From Planctomycetota bacterium (lineage in GTDB: Bacteria > Planctomycetota > Brocadiia > SM23-32 > JAKLEA01), in the NCBI GenBank assembly GCA_022711755.1, contig JAKLEA010000005.1:62001-126000 (forward strand): a stretch of DNA of 64,000 bases, given 5' to 3'. How positions within the stretch are numbered: the first letter of the stretch is position 1; every line of letters begins with the position of its first letter. Made by a program: the position numbers and the translations under genes. Shown here piece by piece: positions 1 through 8,185 of this stretch. Below the pieces are notes generated by a model, which saw nothing but the letters and a program-made list of their open reading frames with translations, did no database searches and was not told where the DNA came from.

Positions 1-296
1 ATCGCCCAGCCAAAGCGCCTGAATCCCTTCATGTCGCCCAGCGCCTCGCGCATGGTCTTGCCCAGGACTATGCCGACGTCCTCAACAGTGTGATGCGCGT
101 CAACGTGCAGATCGCCCCGCGCCTTTATAATCAGCCCGATGCCGGAATGATGGGCGAGAAGCTGAAGCATGTGGTCGAAGAAGCCTACGCCGGTCTCAGC
201 CTCGGCGCCCGCCGGGCCGTCCAGTCGCAGGGACACGTCAATCTCCGTCTCCTTTGTCATGCGCGATTGTCTGGCCTGTCGCTTCGCTTCGCTCAT
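1..296 (-). CDS. hisB: imidazoleglycerol-phosphate dehydratase (HisB), 3' part cut by window edge
   Basis: Reading the minus strand from the ATG at 296 gives 98 codons of an IGP dehydratase, which converts imidazole-glycerol-3-phosphate to imidazole-acetol phosphate in histidine biosynthesis. Visible family motifs are [16 protein letters not shown] and [18 protein letters not shown], which carry the metal-binding His/Asp/Glu residues. The remainder lies beyond position 1. The start overlaps the hisC stop in a 4-base ATGA (293-296), so the two genes are probably translationally coupled. The substrate order (HisB product feeds HisC) supports the pairing. It appears to be the single-domain dehydratase type, because the N-terminus starts directly in the dehydratase domain with no HAD phosphatase in front. 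Confidence 0.93.
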   Translation of the reverse strand, partial: MSEAKRQARQSRMTKETEIDVSLRLDGPAGAEAETGVGFFDHMLQLLAHHSGIGLIIKARGDLHVDAHHTVEDVGIVLGKTMREALGDMKGFRRFGWA

Positions 297-1360
297 GTTT
301 TCCTCTCGGCTGTCCTTTCCAGCAATTCTCCCAGGCAGTCCAGAAGCCTGCGGACTTCCTCCGGCGCGCCAACCGTGATCCTCAGGCAATCGTCCACACG
401 CCTCTGCGCGAAGTATCGTATCAGGACCTTGCGCTCCATCAACAGCTCAAGCAGCCGGGGCGCGCTTGCCCCGGACGGCGTTCTGGCCAACACGAAGTTT
501 GATTGTGACGGCCATACGCTGAACCCCAGCGCCTCAAGCCCGGCGGCAAGAACCGCCCGTTGCTCGCGGATGCGTTCAGCATTCAGCCGCATCCACTCCT
601 GATCGCTGAATGCCGCCACGGCCGCCGCCTGGCTGAGCCTGTCCGTGTTATAGCTGTCCTTCACCTTCACAAGCTGCTCTATGACCGGCTCTTGCGCGAC
701 CGCGAAGCCGAAGCGTATTCCCGCAAGGGAATAGGACTTGCTGAGCGTCCGACATACGATCACGTTTCCGAACCGTTCGATCAACGGCAGGCAGTTCTCA
801 TCCGCGAAGTCAACGTACGCCTCGTCAATGACGAGAATGCCTTTCAAGCTCCCGGCCAGCTCCGCAAGCCTTGCGGCTGGGATCATCGTTCCAGAAGGCG
901 AGTTTGGATTGGCAATCAACGTGACCCTTGCGTTGTTTCCGATGAGTTCTTCCGGCAGGGAGTAATCCTCAGGAAAGTCAGCCGAGAGGATTCGCGCGTC
1001 GGACATCTCAGCCAGGGATTTGTACAGGCTGTATGTCGGGTATGGATAAGCAATCATGTCTCCCGGAGCGACGCAAGCCATGAAGATCATCCGCAGGATG
1101 TCGTCCGAGCCGAAGCCGGCCAGAATCCGCCCCGGCGCGATGCCGAGAATCCTGCCGGCGACCTGCCGGAACGGCTCGCAGAACGGGTCCGGATACTTGC
1201 GCAAATCCGCCTGGGCAACGGCGTCCAGCGCCTCCTTCACGCGCGGCGAGGGAGGATAAGGATTCTCGTTGGTATTGAGCTTGACGAAACCTGTCTCCCT
1301 GGGCTGAAAACCCGGGACGTAGCCGCTCATGTCAAGTATGTTTTCGCGGAAGAGAGCCAT
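293..1360 (-). CDS. hisC: histidinol-phosphate aminotransferase
   Basis: PLP-dependent class I/II aminotransferase of 355 aa, the usual HisC length, converting imidazole-acetol phosphate to histidinol phosphate. The N-terminal [12 protein letters not shown] and [12 protein letters not shown], the central NPNSPSGT, the DEAYVDFA motif (Asp binding the PLP pyridine nitrogen) and [16 protein letters not shown] (Schiff-base lysine) are all present. An in-frame ATG 54 bases further upstream (1414) would add 18 residues that do not look like HisC. I therefore place the start at 1360, where the protein begins [17 protein letters not shown] as in other HisCs. Neither start has a clear Shine-Dalgarno site. 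The stop overlaps the hisB start. Confidence 0.93.
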   Translation of the reverse strand: MALFRENILDMSGYVPGFQPRETGFVKLNTNENPYPPSPRVKEALDAVAQADLRKYPDPFCEPFRQVAGRILGIAPGRILAGFGSDDILRMIFMACVAPGDMIAYPYPTYSLYKSLAEMSDARILSADFPEDYSLPEELIGNNARVTLIANPNSPSGTMIPAARLAELAGSLKGILVIDEAYVDFADENCLPLIERFGNVIVCRTLSKSYSLAGIRFGFAVAQEPVIEQLVKVKDSYNTDRLSQAAAVAAFSDQEWMRLNAERIREQRAVLAAGLEALGFSVWPSQSNFVLARTPSGASAPRLLELLMERKVLIRYFAQRRVDDCLRITVGAPEEVRRLLDCLGELLERTAERKT

Positions 1361-2020
1361 CGAGCATGGTGTCGGCGGGTACTGGGAATGTCCTGAAAAA
1401 GCGGCGAAAGACATGGATTTCGCAAAGATCGTCCTTGACGACCATCCATCCTTCGCCTGCGCGCGTTTAATGCTTATACGGCTTGATGTCGGGAATTGTC
1501 AAGCGTCTGTTGCAGGGCTTAACTTCTTATTCTTCCCTTCTCATTTCACCAGCATAACATTATGCGCCATTCATTAACAACATTATGGTAACATTCCCAT
1601 CATGCGCCCCTGTTGACCACTTTCCGGAGCGAAGATCAAGCCATATCCGCCTGATTTCTGGAAGGGCGGCAATTGCGGGCAGTGGATTAAGCTCTCGGCG
1701 ATTCCATTCCGGCTTATTCAGGTTATGTCAAACGCTACGTCAAACAATATGGGGAGCCGGCTGTAATCATCGCGCTACGGCTGCGGGTTGCCGTTTTCAG
1801 CCTCTGTTCGCAATCAGACAACAATTCCATGTCACATGAAACCAGGGATGGCCGGGCTGTTAATAAAGTCGTCCTTGACAAATCATACACCTGGAAACTT
1901 AAGAAAACCTGATCCGTTTGGATAACCCTCTCCGGCTCGATCCGGCTTTTCACTTGAAATCCCGGCTTGCCCCCCCTCATACTTGTATTATTCAAGACAG
2001 GCTAATGATTGCCGCGGAAC
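1361..2020. other. intergenic stretch without a recognisable gene
   Basis: About 660 bases between divergently oriented hisC and the zinc-ribbon gene. The composition is more AT-rich than the flanks around 1500-1600, with a short direct repeat (AACATTATG twice near 1555 and 1580), which fits a divergent promoter region. An 86-codon minus-strand frame (1735-1995) has no recognisable domain and no convincing ribosome-binding site. I see no hairpin terminator or RNA gene. Confidence 0.5.
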
Positions 2021-2024
2021 ATGA

Positions 2025-2444
2025 ATGAGAAAGAGGATGATCTGCCCGGTCTGCAATGAAGAAATGATAGTGGTCGAGCATAAGGGCATTGAGCTTGACT
2101 ACTGCGTCGGTTGCGAGGGCATCTGGTTCGATGAGACGGAACTTGACCTTCTGTTCAAGTCCCTCGAACTGGCCGGCTCTCGCGCGTCCGACGCGTTAAG
2201 CAGGCTGCCGACGAGGCCCGTGGCCGAAAAGCCTCGGAAGTGCCCCATTTGCCGGCGTAGGATGGTGAAAACCGTCATGGGCGATTCCGCAGAAGTGCTT
2301 ATTGACGGCTGCCCCGACAGGCATGGACTCTGGTTCGACGGCGGCGAGCTTGGGCAGGTCATACAGCAGCTTCTCGACACGCCCGGCGAGAAGGGCAAAG
2401 TCGTCACGTTCCTCGGCAACACCTTCAAAAGTAAAAAACCGTAA
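2025..2444 (+). CDS. double zinc-ribbon (zf-TFIIB family) protein
   Basis: Small cytoplasmic protein (139 aa) with two copies of the TFIIB-type zinc-ribbon module. Copy 1 is residues 6-43 (CPVCNEEM...CVGCEGIWFDETEL); copy 2 is about residues 73-111 (CPICRRRM...CPDRHGLWFDGGEL). The WFD-x2-EL signature after the second metal knuckle is diagnostic of PF13453. The biochemical role of this family is unknown. The second ATG (2037) directly follows an AGAAAGAGG tract, too close for a good Shine-Dalgarno, so the 2025 start is retained. It lies 12 bases before lemA, which in turn is followed by an M48 protease. The three genes probably form one operon for membrane-protein quality control, with this protein as an accessory of unknown function. 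Confidence 0.85.
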   Translation: MRKRMICPVCNEEMIVVEHKGIELDYCVGCEGIWFDETELDLLFKSLELAGSRASDALSRLPTRPVAEKPRKCPICRRRMVKTVMGDSAEVLIDGCPDRHGLWFDGGELGQVIQQLLDTPGEKGKVVTFLGNTFKSKKP

Positions 2445-2456
2445 GGAGGGTTTCAG

Positions 2457-3029
2457 ATGGGCGGCGCAGTTGTCCTGATAGTCGTCGTTGCGGCTGTGAT
2501 AATAGCCCTGATGGTCATGGGCACGTATAACGGACTTGTCCGGCTCAGGAACGCCGTCAAGAACGCATGGTCGCAGATTGACGTGCAGTTGAAGCGCCGC
2601 CACGACCTGATTCCCAACCTGGTCGAGACGGCGAAAGGCTACATGAAACACGAGCGCGAGACACTTGAGGCAGTCGTCAAGGCCCGCAATCTCGCGGCCA
2701 GCGCCCGCGAAAGCGGCAACGTGGCCAATTCGGCCAGCGCCGAAAGCCAGCTCTCCGGGGCGATGGCAAACCTGTTCGTGGTCGTCGAACGCTATCCCGA
2801 CCTGAAGGCCAACCAGAACTTCCTGTCGCTTCAGGAGGAGCTGACCTCGACCGAGAACAAGGTCTCCTTCGCGCGGCAGTTCTATAACGACAGCGTGATG
2901 AACTTCAACAACAAGATCGAGATGTTCCCGTCCAACATAGTGGCCGGGATGTTCAAATTCAAGGCGGCGGACTTCTTCGAGATAACAGAAGCGGCGCAGA
3001 GGGAGGCTCCGAAAGTCAGCTTCAGCTAA
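2457..3029 (+). CDS. lemA: LemA family membrane protein
   Basis: A 190-aa protein of the normal LemA length. One N-terminal membrane helix (residues 5-22) is followed by a long alpha-helical domain containing the family signatures YNGLVRLRNAVKNAWSQIDVQLKRRHDLIPNLVE and, near the C-terminus, FARQFYNDSVMNFNN. LemA proteins have a small extracytoplasmic N-terminus. Their exact function is unresolved, but they are very often encoded beside HtpX-type M48 proteases or TPM-domain proteins, as here. A strong AAGGAGGG ribosome-binding site lies about 7 bases before the ATG. Confidence 0.93.
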   Translation: MGGAVVLIVVVAAVIIALMVMGTYNGLVRLRNAVKNAWSQIDVQLKRRHDLIPNLVETAKGYMKHERETLEAVVKARNLAASARESGNVANSASAESQLSGAMANLFVVVERYPDLKANQNFLSLQEELTSTENKVSFARQFYNDSVMNFNNKIEMFPSNIVAGMFKFKAADFFEITEAAQREAPKVSFS

Positions 3030-3051
3030 CCGCCGGGAACAGCAGACCGCG

Positions 3052-4269
3052 ATGTGGGAACAGATCAGAGCCAACCGCCGCAAATCCGTCGCGCTCGTTA
3101 TTGTGATGGCGGGGATACTCCTTATATTCGGTTTTGTCATCGGTGAGGCTGCAGCCCCGGGGGCCGGGCCGGGCGGGGTGTTTCTTGCGCTGATCATATG
3201 GCTGATCATGTCCCTGATCAGCTACTTCGCCGGCGGCGCAATAATGCTTTCCGTGAGCGGCGCGCGGAAGATCGAGAAGCAGGACAATCCTCGGCTCTTC
3301 AATATCGTTGAGGAGATGCAGCTTGCCTCCGGCCTGCCGAAGATGCCGGATGTCTATGTGATTGATGATCACGCGCCCAACGCCTTCGCGACAGGCCGGG
3401 ACCCGCAACACTGCGCCGTAGCCGTAACCACCGGCCTGCTGAATATCTGCAACCGGGACGAACTTCAGGGCGTCATCGCGCACGAAATGGCGCACGTGAA
3501 GAACCGTGACGTGCTGCTGATGATCATGGTCGGCGTCCTGATGGGCACGATAGTTATGCTGGCGGACGGGTTGCTTCGCGCGTTCTTCTGGGGCGGCGGC
3601 GGGAGGAGGCGATCCCGAACATCGTCCAGCAAGGGCGGGCAGGCGCAGGCGGTCATGTTGATTGTCGCGCTTCTTCTGGCGATTCTGGCGCCGATAATCG
3701 CGCAGCTTCTCTACCTTGCGGTTTCCCGAAAGCGCGAGTATCTGGCGGACGCCTGCGGGGCGCAATTCACACGATACCCGGAGGGACTGGCCTCCGCGCT
3801 TGAGAAGATAAGCGCGTCCACGCACGACCTGCGCAGGGCAAATCGCGCCACCGCGCCTATGTACATCATCAACCCCCTCAAACAGGAGGGTATGGCTGCC
3901 GCAAACCTCAGCTCAACCCATCCGCCGATTGACGAGCGAGTCCGCATCCTGCGCGGGATGGGCGGCGGAGCAGGCTACAATGACTACGAATCGGCCTACC
4001 GGAAGGTTACGGGCAAGGCCGGAATCCTTCCATCCGGGGCGCTTGCAGGTTCCCAACCGGCCGAGGCCAGGCAGGCGATAGACGATAAAGAGGCGTTGAA
4101 ATCCGACGTCGAGCGTGTCCGCGAGACAACTGACATGCTCTGGAAGATGAAAAATTACGCCTTCATCCCCTGCGCCTGCGGGGTGACGCTGAAAGTGCCG
4201 CCCGGATTCAACCGTCCGGAAATCAAATGCCCTCACTGCGGGACGGCCCATAAGACCCAGGCGACGTGA
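3052..4269 (+). CDS. htpX: HtpX-like M48 membrane metalloprotease with C-terminal zinc ribbon
   Basis: Integral membrane zinc protease (405 aa). Membrane helices lie at about residues 12-32 and 43-65 before the catalytic domain and at about 155-178 and 200-224 within it. The zinc site is HEMAH (H144, E145, H148) plus the downstream glutamate in KREYLADACG (E229), the standard M48B arrangement. HtpX homologues degrade misfolded membrane proteins alongside FtsH. The unusual part is the C-terminal ~110 residues, ending in a CxCG...CPHCG zinc ribbon (about 373-397), absent from Escherichia coli HtpX (about 293 aa). It lies 22 bases after lemA, the common genomic partner. Confidence 0.9.
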   Translation: MWEQIRANRRKSVALVIVMAGILLIFGFVIGEAAAPGAGPGGVFLALIIWLIMSLISYFAGGAIMLSVSGARKIEKQDNPRLFNIVEEMQLASGLPKMPDVYVIDDHAPNAFATGRDPQHCAVAVTTGLLNICNRDELQGVIAHEMAHVKNRDVLLMIMVGVLMGTIVMLADGLLRAFFWGGGGRRRSRTSSSKGGQAQAVMLIVALLLAILAPIIAQLLYLAVSRKREYLADACGAQFTRYPEGLASALEKISASTHDLRRANRATAPMYIINPLKQEGMAAANLSSTHPPIDERVRILRGMGGGAGYNDYESAYRKVTGKAGILPSGALAGSQPAEARQAIDDKEALKSDVERVRETTDMLWKMKNYAFIPCACGVTLKVPPGFNRPEIKCPHCGTAHKTQAT

Positions 4270-4345
4270 AAACTACCCTCCGTTCGCATGAGCGCGGCAG
4301 GATGGATGTCGCATAATCGTCCCATTCCTGAAGGAGTCAGAGATA

Positions 4346-7099
4346 ATGGTTATTCGCGCATTATCAATCCCCCTCGGCATTAGTCTTCTTTTCGCGGCGG
4401 GATGCGTTTCGGAACCTGCCCCCTCGAAACAGAACGTCCAGCCCGTCGCTTCGCAAAGCGCGTCCGGCGGAGAAATCGTTCTCTACGTAGCCACGAATGG
4501 AAACGATTCGTGGCCCGGTCGCGCGATGGAGCCTGACGCCGCCGGGAGCGATGGGCCTTTTGCTTCCCTTGAACGGGCCAGGGACGAAATCCGCTCCATT
4601 AAGAAGTCCGGGGCTGCGGTCAAGGACGCAAAGGTAGTCGTCCGGGGCGGGAGTTATCACCTTGCCGGACCGCTTGAACTCACCGCCGAAGATTCCGGAA
4701 CAGTGGACGGGCGGATTGCCTATATTGCGGCGTCAGGGGAGGAGGTTCGGCTCATCGGCGGCAGGACGATCACCAGCTTCAAGGCGGTGGCCGATCCGGA
4801 CGTTCTTGAACGCCTTGACGAGTCAGCGCGCGGCAGCGTCCTGGAGGCCGATCTCAAGTCCCAGGGCGTGAGCGATTTCGGAAGCGCCTCAAGCGGCGGC
4901 ATCGAGCTTTTCTTCAACGATGAAGCAATGCAGATCGCCCGCTGGCCGAACAGGGGGTTCACCCGGATCGCCGGACTCCTGAACATTGACCCGCACAAGA
5001 TTCACGGCATCCCCGGCGACAAGACGGGCAAGTTCGTCTACTCCGGCGACAGGCCGGCGCGATGGGCCTCGGAAAAGGACCTCTGGCTGCACGGCTACTG
5101 GTTCTGGGACTGGTCCGACGAGCGACAGAAGGTGGAGGCGATTGACCTTGAAAAGAAGGTCATCAGCCTGAAACCGCCCTACCACGGTTACGGTTATCGC
5201 ATGGGGCAATGGTACTACGCTTTCAACGCGCTGTCTGAGTTGGACCTGCCCGGGGAGTGGTATCTCGACCGCGAAAAGGGCGTTCTCTACTTCTGGCCGC
5301 CGTCACCCATAGAGAAAGGAAAAGTCATCGTCTCAGCGCTGCCGTCAGCGCTTAACCTGAAAGACACTTCATATGTAACGATCCGGGGATTCATCATCGA
5401 GGCGACGCGGGGAACGCCCGTCACGATTTCCGGCGGCTCTGAAAATGAGATCGTCGGCTGCGTCATCCGCAACACCGGTTCCGGAGCGGTCTCGATCAGC
5501 GGGGGGCGGCATAACGGCGTCATCGGCTGCGACATTTATCAGACTGCGCGCAGCGGCATAAGCCTGAGCGGCGGGGATCGCAAAACGCTGACCCCGGCAG
5601 GCCATTACGCAGAGAACAACAATATCCATCATTACGGGCGCGTCAATCGGATGTACTGCCCGGCGGTGTCGCTTGACGGGGTGGGCAACCGCGTTTCGCA
5701 CAACCTGATGCACAACGCCCCGCATCAGGCAATATCGTTCGGCGGAAACGACCACGTCATCGAGTTCAACGAGATTCACAGCGTCTGCTACGAGTCCAAC
5801 GATGCCGGGGCGATCTACAGCGGGCGGGACTGGTCAATGCGCGGAACGGTCATCCGCAACAACTTCATGCACCACATCAACGGCTTCGAGGGGCGCGGAT
5901 GCGTGGGCGTCTACCTTGACGACATGTTCTGCGGCACGGAGATCAGCGGCAACGTCTTTTACAAGGTTACGAGCGCGGCCTTCATCGGCGGCGGGCGCGA
6001 CTGTGTCGTGAAGAACAACATCTTCGTCAACTGCGTCCCGGCCATGCACATTGACGACCGCGCGATGAACTGGGCGAACTACCACGTCGGGACGACCATG
6101 ACCGACCGCCTGAAGGAAATGCCCTACCTGCAACCGCCCTGGAGCGAGCGATATCCGGAATTGCTGAAGATTCTCGACGACGAACCCGCCGCCCCGAAGG
6201 GCAACGTGGTGATCAACAACGTCTGCTACGGCGGCAAGTGGGATGACATATGCCCTATCGCAAAAAAAACCGGCAGGTTTGAGAACAACATACTGGATGT
6301 TGATCCTGAGTTCGTCCAGCCGGAGGAAATGGACTTCCAGTTGCGCCCGGACTCCCCCGTCTACGGGATGGGGATTGAGCCGATACCGTTCGGGAAGATC
6401 GGGTTGTATCAGGACGACAGGCGGGCCTCATGGCCCGTTATCCACAAGGTTCGGGAAACGATAGCCCGCCCAGCGAATCTTAAGGAGGCAACCAAATCTC
6501 CGGAGTTGCGCGTTGCGAAGCGGACGGCAATAATCACCATTGATGGAAACGTAACACCGGATGAATGGTCCGGCGCCCACAAGACCAAGGCGATGTTTAT
6601 CGGCCAAGGGATCAGCGGGGAGCCGGCCAAACCGTGGAGTTACGCGTGGCTGGCCTGCGACGAGGATGCTCTTTACGTTGCCGTCAGCAATGACGTCAAC
6701 CCCGACAAGCCGATCCTGAAGGAAGACAAGTGGGGGGAGAATGACGCCGTCGAGATCGCCCTCAAAAACCCGGCGACGGGTGAAGCCGCGCCGATCATCG
6801 TCCTTCGCGGTTACGCCGGCGGGAGGCTCGAGAGCAGCGTCGAGGCCGGAGCCGAAGCAGAGGTCGCCCGCAAGGCCGGAGAAAGCGTGACCTACGCGGT
6901 CAGGCTGGTTGACGCCGGGCGATGGGACGCCGAGTGGCGGATTCCCTTCGCAGGATTAGGCGTTGATCCGGCAAAGCACAGAAAAATTGCGTTCAACGCG
7001 ACAGTCCGCAAAACCGCAGATTCCCTCTGGCTGATGTGGAAAGGAACCGGAGGATACAGTTGGAAGGTTGACGACGCCGGATTCATCATCCTCCCATAA
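4346..7099 (+). CDS. right-handed beta-helix lipoprotein with C-terminal CBM9-like domain
   Basis: A 917-aa exported lipoprotein. The signal peptide ends in lipobox LFAAGC (Cys20). The mature N-terminus has LYVATNGNDSWPG...FASLERARDEI, the opening strand typical of secreted parallel beta-helix proteins. Roughly residues 340-640 carry irregular beta-helix rungs rich in N, G and I (for example NNNIHHYGRVN, VISNL-type ladders, VIRNNFMHHI), as in polysaccharide lyases and epimerases. From about residue 720 a separate beta-sandwich (ITIDGNVTPDEWSGAH...WLMWKG) resembles family 9 carbohydrate-binding modules. A role in binding or cutting polysaccharide on the outer surface is inferred; no catalytic residues are assignable. 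GAGTCAGAG before the ATG is a weak ribosome site. Confidence 0.85.
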   Translation: MVIRALSIPLGISLLFAAGCVSEPAPSKQNVQPVASQSASGGEIVLYVATNGNDSWPGRAMEPDAAGSDGPFASLERARDEIRSIKKSGAAVKDAKVVVRGGSYHLAGPLELTAEDSGTVDGRIAYIAASGEEVRLIGGRTITSFKAVADPDVLERLDESARGSVLEADLKSQGVSDFGSASSGGIELFFNDEAMQIARWPNRGFTRIAGLLNIDPHKIHGIPGDKTGKFVYSGDRPARWASEKDLWLHGYWFWDWSDERQKVEAIDLEKKVISLKPPYHGYGYRMGQWYYAFNALSELDLPGEWYLDREKGVLYFWPPSPIEKGKVIVSALPSALNLKDTSYVTIRGFIIEATRGTPVTISGGSENEIVGCVIRNTGSGAVSISGGRHNGVIGCDIYQTARSGISLSGGDRKTLTPAGHYAENNNIHHYGRVNRMYCPAVSLDGVGNRVSHNLMHNAPHQAISFGGNDHVIEFNEIHSVCYESNDAGAIYSGRDWSMRGTVIRNNFMHHINGFEGRGCVGVYLDDMFCGTEISGNVFYKVTSAAFIGGGRDCVVKNNIFVNCVPAMHIDDRAMNWANYHVGTTMTDRLKEMPYLQPPWSERYPELLKILDDEPAAPKGNVVINNVCYGGKWDDICPIAKKTGRFENNILDVDPEFVQPEEMDFQLRPDSPVYGMGIEPIPFGKIGLYQDDRRASWPVIHKVRETIARPANLKEATKSPELRVAKRTAIITIDGNVTPDEWSGAHKTKAMFIGQGISGEPAKPWSYAWLACDEDALYVAVSNDVNPDKPILKEDKWGENDAVEIALKNPATGEAAPIIVLRGYAGGRLESSVEAGAEAEVARKAGESVTYAVRLVDAGRWDAEWRIPFAGLGVDPAKHRKIAFNATVRKTADSLWLMWKGTGGYSWKVDDAGFIILP

Positions 7100-7110
7100 C
7101 GCATAAAATG

Positions 7111-7210
7111 TAGCTGGGTTCTTAGCGAAGCGTGAACCCAACCAAATACACGGTAGGATAGGCGCTTTGCGCCTTCTGTAGTGTGGGCGAAACTGAAAAC
7201 TTGCCCACGT
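7111..7210. repeat. cluster of three small palindromes
   Basis: Three separate hairpins fill the 170-base gap before rubrerythrin: TGGGTTC/GAACCCA (7115-7121 with 7134-7140), AGGCGC/GCGCCT with a 3-base loop (7160-7174), and GTGGGC/GCCCAC (7183-7188 with 7203-7208). None has a following T-run, so they do not look like intrinsic terminators. The first resembles the dispersed GTTGGGTTC-type palindromes seen in many bacterial intergenic regions. Confidence 0.5.
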
Positions 7211-7270
7211 TGAGAAGTAGTTGCCGTAGAATGTCAACTTTTTACCAGCCGTAAAATAAGAGGAGACACA

Positions 7271-7798
7271 ATGAGCAAGACCGAAGAGAATCTCAAGGCA
7301 GCGTTCGCCGGCGAATCCCAGGCGAGAAACAAGTACACCTTCTTCGCAAAGGTGGCGGAAAAGCAGGGTTATCTCTACATCGCCAAGCTGTTCCTCGAAA
7401 CCGCTGAAAACGAAATGCAGCACGCCAAGGAGGAGTTCAAGCTCCTCAACGGTATCGGCGATACGGTCGCTAATCTGAAGGAAGCCATCGGCGGCGAGGA
7501 TCACGAGACGAAGAGCATGTATCCCGAGTTCGCCGAACAGGCTGACAAGGAAGGCAACGCAGCCGCCGCGAATCTCTTCCGTCAGATAGCCAAGATCGAA
7601 GCCCGCCACCGCGATCGCTACAAGAAGCTGCTGGAGATGGTGGAGAAGGGCACGCTCTATAAGCGCGAGAAGCCCATCACGTGGAAGTGCAGCAAGTGCG
7701 GATACGCTTACACCGGAACCGAGCCGCCGCCGAAATGCCCGTGCTGCAAGCACGAGGCCCAGTACTTCGATCCGTCGGACATCGAAAACCTGGCGTAA
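7271..7798 (+). CDS. rbr: rubrerythrin
   Basis: Cytoplasmic non-haem di-iron peroxidase of anaerobes and microaerophiles (175 aa), reducing hydrogen peroxide with electrons from rubredoxin or NADH systems. Residues 1-135 form the ferritin-like four-helix bundle, with metal ligands in FAGESQARNKYTFFA, ETAENEMQHAKEE and QIAKIEARHRDRY. Residues 138-170 are the rubredoxin-like tail with CSKCGY and CPCC, which binds one Fe(SCys)4. Order and length match classical rubrerythrin. A clear AAGAGGAGA ribosome site precedes the ATG. The gene is flanked by palindromes upstream and a strong terminator downstream, so it is probably a single-gene transcription unit. It suggests an oxygen-sensitive lifestyle. 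Confidence 0.96.
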   Translation: MSKTEENLKAAFAGESQARNKYTFFAKVAEKQGYLYIAKLFLETAENEMQHAKEEFKLLNGIGDTVANLKEAIGGEDHETKSMYPEFAEQADKEGNAAAANLFRQIAKIEARHRDRYKKLLEMVEKGTLYKREKPITWKCSKCGYAYTGTEPPPKCPCCKHEAQYFDPSDIENLA

Positions 7799-7863
7799 CG
7801 ATGAAGGGCGGGCGTTTTGCGCCCGTGCCGCAATCCTTCATTATTTGCAGGCAATGATTTTCT

Positions 7864-7914
7864 GAAACGCCCCGTTTGAATGCCCCAATCGGCAGAAACG
7901 GGGCGTTTCTTTTT
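7864..7914 (+). terminator. intrinsic terminator of rubrerythrin gene
   Basis: A perfect 14-base inverted repeat (GAAACGCCCCGTTT at 7864-7877, complement at 7896-7909) with an 18-base loop, followed immediately by TTTTT. It lies 65 bases after the rbr stop. A smaller hairpin (GGGCG..CGCCC near 7806-7826) sits in between. Confidence 0.9.
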
Positions 7915-8185
7915 ACCGAAGACGCGGCATGGATGCAAAATAAGCCCGTATTGCGTTTCGCATTCCCTCACACGTCTGAAACAGCCCTTGCCTTCGGGCT
8001 GAAAATGAGTATTCTATGTAAAGATCAGGTATGGGAACCGGATCCGGAAAGGATTCGGCCGAAAACGGGGAGTCGGCAACCGGCGCGTCAGCATATGACG
8101 CAGCCGAGAAGATAGATCATGCGCAACGCAGTCTTGCGCGAAACGATCAGCCAGGGACCGAACACCGGGGCGGGACAATAGTCGG

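Noticed and set aside
560..1396. 278-codon plus-strand frame opposite hisC
   Set aside because: hisC is certain from its motifs; the plus-strand product is featureless.
1735..1995. 86-codon minus-strand frame in the hisC upstream gap
   Set aside because: No ribosome site, no domain, and atypical composition. Cannot be supported as a gene.
2196..3209. 337-codon minus-strand frame over lemA and htpX
   Set aside because: It runs across three genuine genes, and its composition is that of a reverse-complement shadow.
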